A stretch of DNA of 8,116 bases from Candidatus Woesearchaeota archaeon (lineage in GTDB: Archaea > Nanobdellota > Nanobdellia > Woesearchaeales > UBA10200), in the NCBI GenBank assembly GCA_018302185.1, contig JAGVZX010000012.1:1-8116 (forward strand), read 5' to 3'. Positions 6,696-8,116 of this stretch are shown here, piece by piece; positions within the stretch are counted from its first letter, which is position 1; each line of letters begins with the position of its first letter. The translations under genes were made by a program, and so were the position numbers. Below the pieces are notes generated by a model. It worked only from the letters and a program-made list of their open reading frames with translations. It had not been told where the DNA came from and searched no databases.

Positions 6696-6881
6696 ATGGT
6701 AAAAGACAAGGTAGTAAATTTATTTGGATATAAGGTTCATGTATCTGCATTGACACAGGTAGCAGTAATAAGCATCTTAGTAATTGTAGCTTTGTGGGCA
6801 TTAGTATTTTCATTCATTCCAGCGTTGCATGACCCAACACACTGGATAAGGCATAGCTTAGGGTTTGTGCCTTGTCATTAA
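6696..6881 (+). CDS. CbtB-like small single-TM protein
   Basis: A 61-residue membrane protein with a short basic N-terminus (VKDKVVNLFGYKVHV), one segment (about 18-42) and an outer tail rich in His. The tail reads LHDPTHWIRHSLGFVPCH (44-61) and closely matches the ending of CbtB (about LHExxHDxRHxxGFPCH), the small subunit proposed to work with CbtA in cobalt uptake; here one residue is inserted before PCH. The Hx3Hx2RH and C-terminal PCH supply plausible metal ligands. Length and single segment fit the family. The SD AGGTGAG (6684-6690) touches the stop of the upstream gene, so the two form an operon. No CbtA gene is in the window; the 365-residue protein may take its place. Family match is from remembered motif, moderately sure; cobalt is not established. 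Confidence 0.75.
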   Translation: MVKDKVVNLFGYKVHVSALTQVAVISILVIVALWALVFSFIPALHDPTHWIRHSLGFVPCH

Positions 6882-6900
6882 AGAAATGTAAGAAGTAATA

Positions 6901-6907
6901 TTTTTTT
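6901..6907 (+). terminator. T7 run ending the membrane operon
   Basis: Seven T followed by ATTTTAATTT, about 20 bases after the CbtB-like stop and in the 61-base gap before the convergent ferredoxin. T-rich runs alone are sufficient signals for archaeal RNA polymerase, so this is a likely 3' end. Confidence 0.5.
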
Positions 6908-6942
6908 ATTTTAATTTATATGCTTATTTTGAGAGGATTAAC

Positions 6943-7209
6943 TTATATCAGCTTCTCTCCTGTTTCCTTGTCAATGACATGGATGACATTCACAGGGCAG
7001 GTTTTCGCTGATTCTAATAAATTGTTTAATTCAGATCCATCTAACTCAACCTCTCTTGTCTGCATGGAATTGTCTGAGTTTTTGGTAGCACCATCCAAAG
7101 TTGCCTTGTTATCTTCGTCCATGCTCCAAAACTCCGGAGCTACTGCTGCGCATGCTGCTGCGCCTATGCAGTTTGCTCTGTCGTATTCTATCAGATATTT
7201 TCGTTTCAT
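6943..7209 (-). CDS. Small ferredoxin, probably [3Fe-4S]
   Basis: An 88-residue soluble electron carrier. The cluster motif is C14-IGAAA-C20, then AVAPEFW, and C71-P near the C-terminus in SAKTCPVNVIHV. The usual second ligand of CxxCxxC is Ala17 and the second-cluster cysteine of the first motif is Ala24, so only three cysteines remain. This CxxAxxC..CP pattern is that of [3Fe-4S] ferredoxins that serve cytochromes P450 in actinomycetes, and is unlike Pyrococcus ferredoxin, where Asp holds the fourth iron. An acidic middle (MDEDNK, NSDNSMQ) fits a ferredoxin surface. Its redox partner is not in the window. The ATG has no SD; TTTTAATAG (minus strand, 7235-7243) about 30 bases upstream could drive a leaderless transcript. 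It lies convergent to the CbtB-like gene and downstream of the coiled-coil gene. Family firm; cluster type inferred. Confidence 0.88.
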   Translation of the reverse strand: MKRKYLIEYDRANCIGAAACAAVAPEFWSMDEDNKATLDGATKNSDNSMQTREVELDGSELNNLLESAKTCPVNVIHVIDKETGEKLI

Positions 7210-7251
7210 TTTTTACAGCTAAAAATTATCTATTCTATTAAAATTAACTCT

Positions 7252-8116
7252 TCAATACACAACCAACGGACTGTTTTTATTATTTATGTCTAATAATGCA
7301 CGAACTTCTGGCTTTGCTGCGTTGTAGATTCTTTCTAAGTACTCATAAATTGATTCAATCTCTTTGAACAAAAGCATGATGTATGAGAGTGAGAGAATGA
7401 CAGTAAATTCCTTTTTTATCTCTGGCAAAAGCCTGTTGACTTCAGCCAAAGCAGCTTCTGGAGAAATGTCATCTCCGTAGATAGCATTTATCCTTGCGAC
7501 TTTTGCTATCAGATCATCTTTTAACCTGTTTTTTCTGCTCTCAAAAGAGATTGCTGTTTCAGTTAATTGCTGGAAAGATAAAACGTGGTGCTCGTGCAAG
7601 TCATGGAAATTTTTCAGGTTGAATTCCTGCAGAGGATTGAACAAATTTAACTGCTGGCTTAACAAAGAGGTTATCTCATTAAACTTCATCCTTGCAAGAT
7701 TTACAAAATCAATACTCTCCTGCAAGCGTTCTTTGGAGTTCTTGTTAAAAAAGCCGAGCACTTTAATCTTTAAGAGAAGGGTTATGTATGTGTTTCTTGC
7801 GCCTTCTGCGAGTTTTTTATACAATAACTGCTCATCTCCTACTATCTGCTTTAATTTCAGAAGCATATTGTCGAGATCTTGCCTGTTTTCTTTCTTATTT
7901 GGATCTAGTTTAGCATATTCTGACTTTACAGACTCAATCTGCTCAAGCTTTTCTTTTTTTAGAGTTTGAATCCTCTGCCTTTGGACAATGCTGCCTTTTT
8001 CTATGGCTTCAATTGTCAGCAGAAAGTTGTTTTGTTGCTGTAATTGTTGATTCGGCTGCTGCAAGTGTGGATCAGGATTCTGCAATTGTGGCTGCTGCAA
8101 TTGTTCAGAAAGCAAA
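7252..8116 (-). CDS. Helical Gln-rich-start protein, 5' end cut
   Basis: The frame is open to the right edge, so the true start probably lies outside; the in-frame TTG at 8115 is not a credible start without sequence beyond. About 287 residues are visible. The visible N-terminal part is Gln/Pro/Asn-rich (LQQP twice, 12 residues apart), then long amphipathic helices dominate, with a coiled-coil-like stretch at about 35-105 (IEAIEKGSIVQRQRIQTLKK onward) and further helices to about 268. There is no signal peptide, no clear membrane segment, no Cys and no Trp. A HDLHEHH cluster lies at 171-177. The protein ends NSPLVVY. I do not recognise a family; it could be a scaffold or a structural/regulatory coiled-coil protein. 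The stop is 42 bases upstream of the ferredoxin start, so the two genes might be co-transcribed. Confidence 0.7.
   Translation of the reverse strand, partial: LLSEQLQQPQLQNPDPHLQQPNQQLQQQNNFLLTIEAIEKGSIVQRQRIQTLKKEKLEQIESVKSEYAKLDPNKKENRQDLDNMLLKLKQIVGDEQLLYKKLAEGARNTYITLLLKIKVLGFFNKNSKERLQESIDFVNLARMKFNEITSLLSQQLNLFNPLQEFNLKNFHDLHEHHVLSFQQLTETAISFESRKNRLKDDLIAKVARINAIYGDDISPEAALAEVNRLLPEIKKEFTVILSLSYIMLLFKEIESIYEYLERIYNAAKPEVRALLDINNKNSPLVVY
8054..8100 (-). repeat. Gln/Pro low-complexity repeat in the coiled-coil gene
   Basis: GGCTGCTGCAA occurs at 8054-8064 and again at 8090-8100, 36 bases apart, encoding LQQP twice with 12-residue spacing inside a Gln/Pro/Asn-rich region. The intervening TGCAATTGT unit also recurs. 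It suggests expansion by slippage. Confidence 0.5.

Noticed and set aside
7619..7969. Plus-strand frame of 116 codons
   Set aside because: Antisense to the helical gene, no SD, composition typical of a shadow.
1..8116. CRISPR arrays, tRNA or rRNA genes, insertion sequences
   Set aside because: No spaced repeats, cloverleaf patterns or transposase frames were seen; all large gaps are explained by promoters.

Overview
The window looks like a piece of an A+T-rich archaeal chromosome, most plausibly from a small-genome (DPANN, Woesearchaeota-like) lineage. The reasons are TTTAAATA/TATATAAA-type TATA boxes at the right distance from starts, a mix of leaderless genes and genes led by GAGGTG-type Shine-Dalgarno (SD) sequences, short intergenic gaps, and a winged-helix nucleotidyltransferase/HEPN pair of a kind common in archaea. 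The taxonomic placement is inference. No rRNA, tRNA, CRISPR array or insertion sequence was found.

Left part (1-1994, all minus strand): a HEPN-domain gene cut by the window edge, preceded by and overlapping a winged-helix/nucleotidyltransferase gene with its own leaderless-type promoter. Upstream of these lies a predicted lipoprotein with a staphylococcal-nuclease-like domain whose active site is substituted. Its promoter is divergent from that of a thiol peroxiredoxin.

Middle (2116-5437): the peroxiredoxin is followed by an aspartate ammonia-lyase of the aspartase/fumarase superfamily, with its own promoter. A convergent 12-segment MFS transporter follows. The lyase would release fumarate and ammonia from aspartate.

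Right part (5438-8116): a divergent promoter region carries an 11-bp-spaced TTGCAAATA direct repeat and drives a two-gene operon. The first gene is a signal-peptide-bearing, three-TM, two-ectodomain protein with a His/Glu cluster. The second is a 61-residue single-TM protein with a CbtB-like His/Cys tail. This pair, probably a metal-handling membrane module without the usual CbtA partner, is the best candidate for something undescribed. Facing it is a small ferredoxin with three cluster cysteines (probably [3Fe-4S]), and last a helical protein with a Gln/Pro-rich start that runs off the right edge.

Recurrent small-scale features are leaderless-type genes alternating with SD-led genes, and an apparent excess of the palindrome TGCGCA (11 copies) in several reading frames on both strands.
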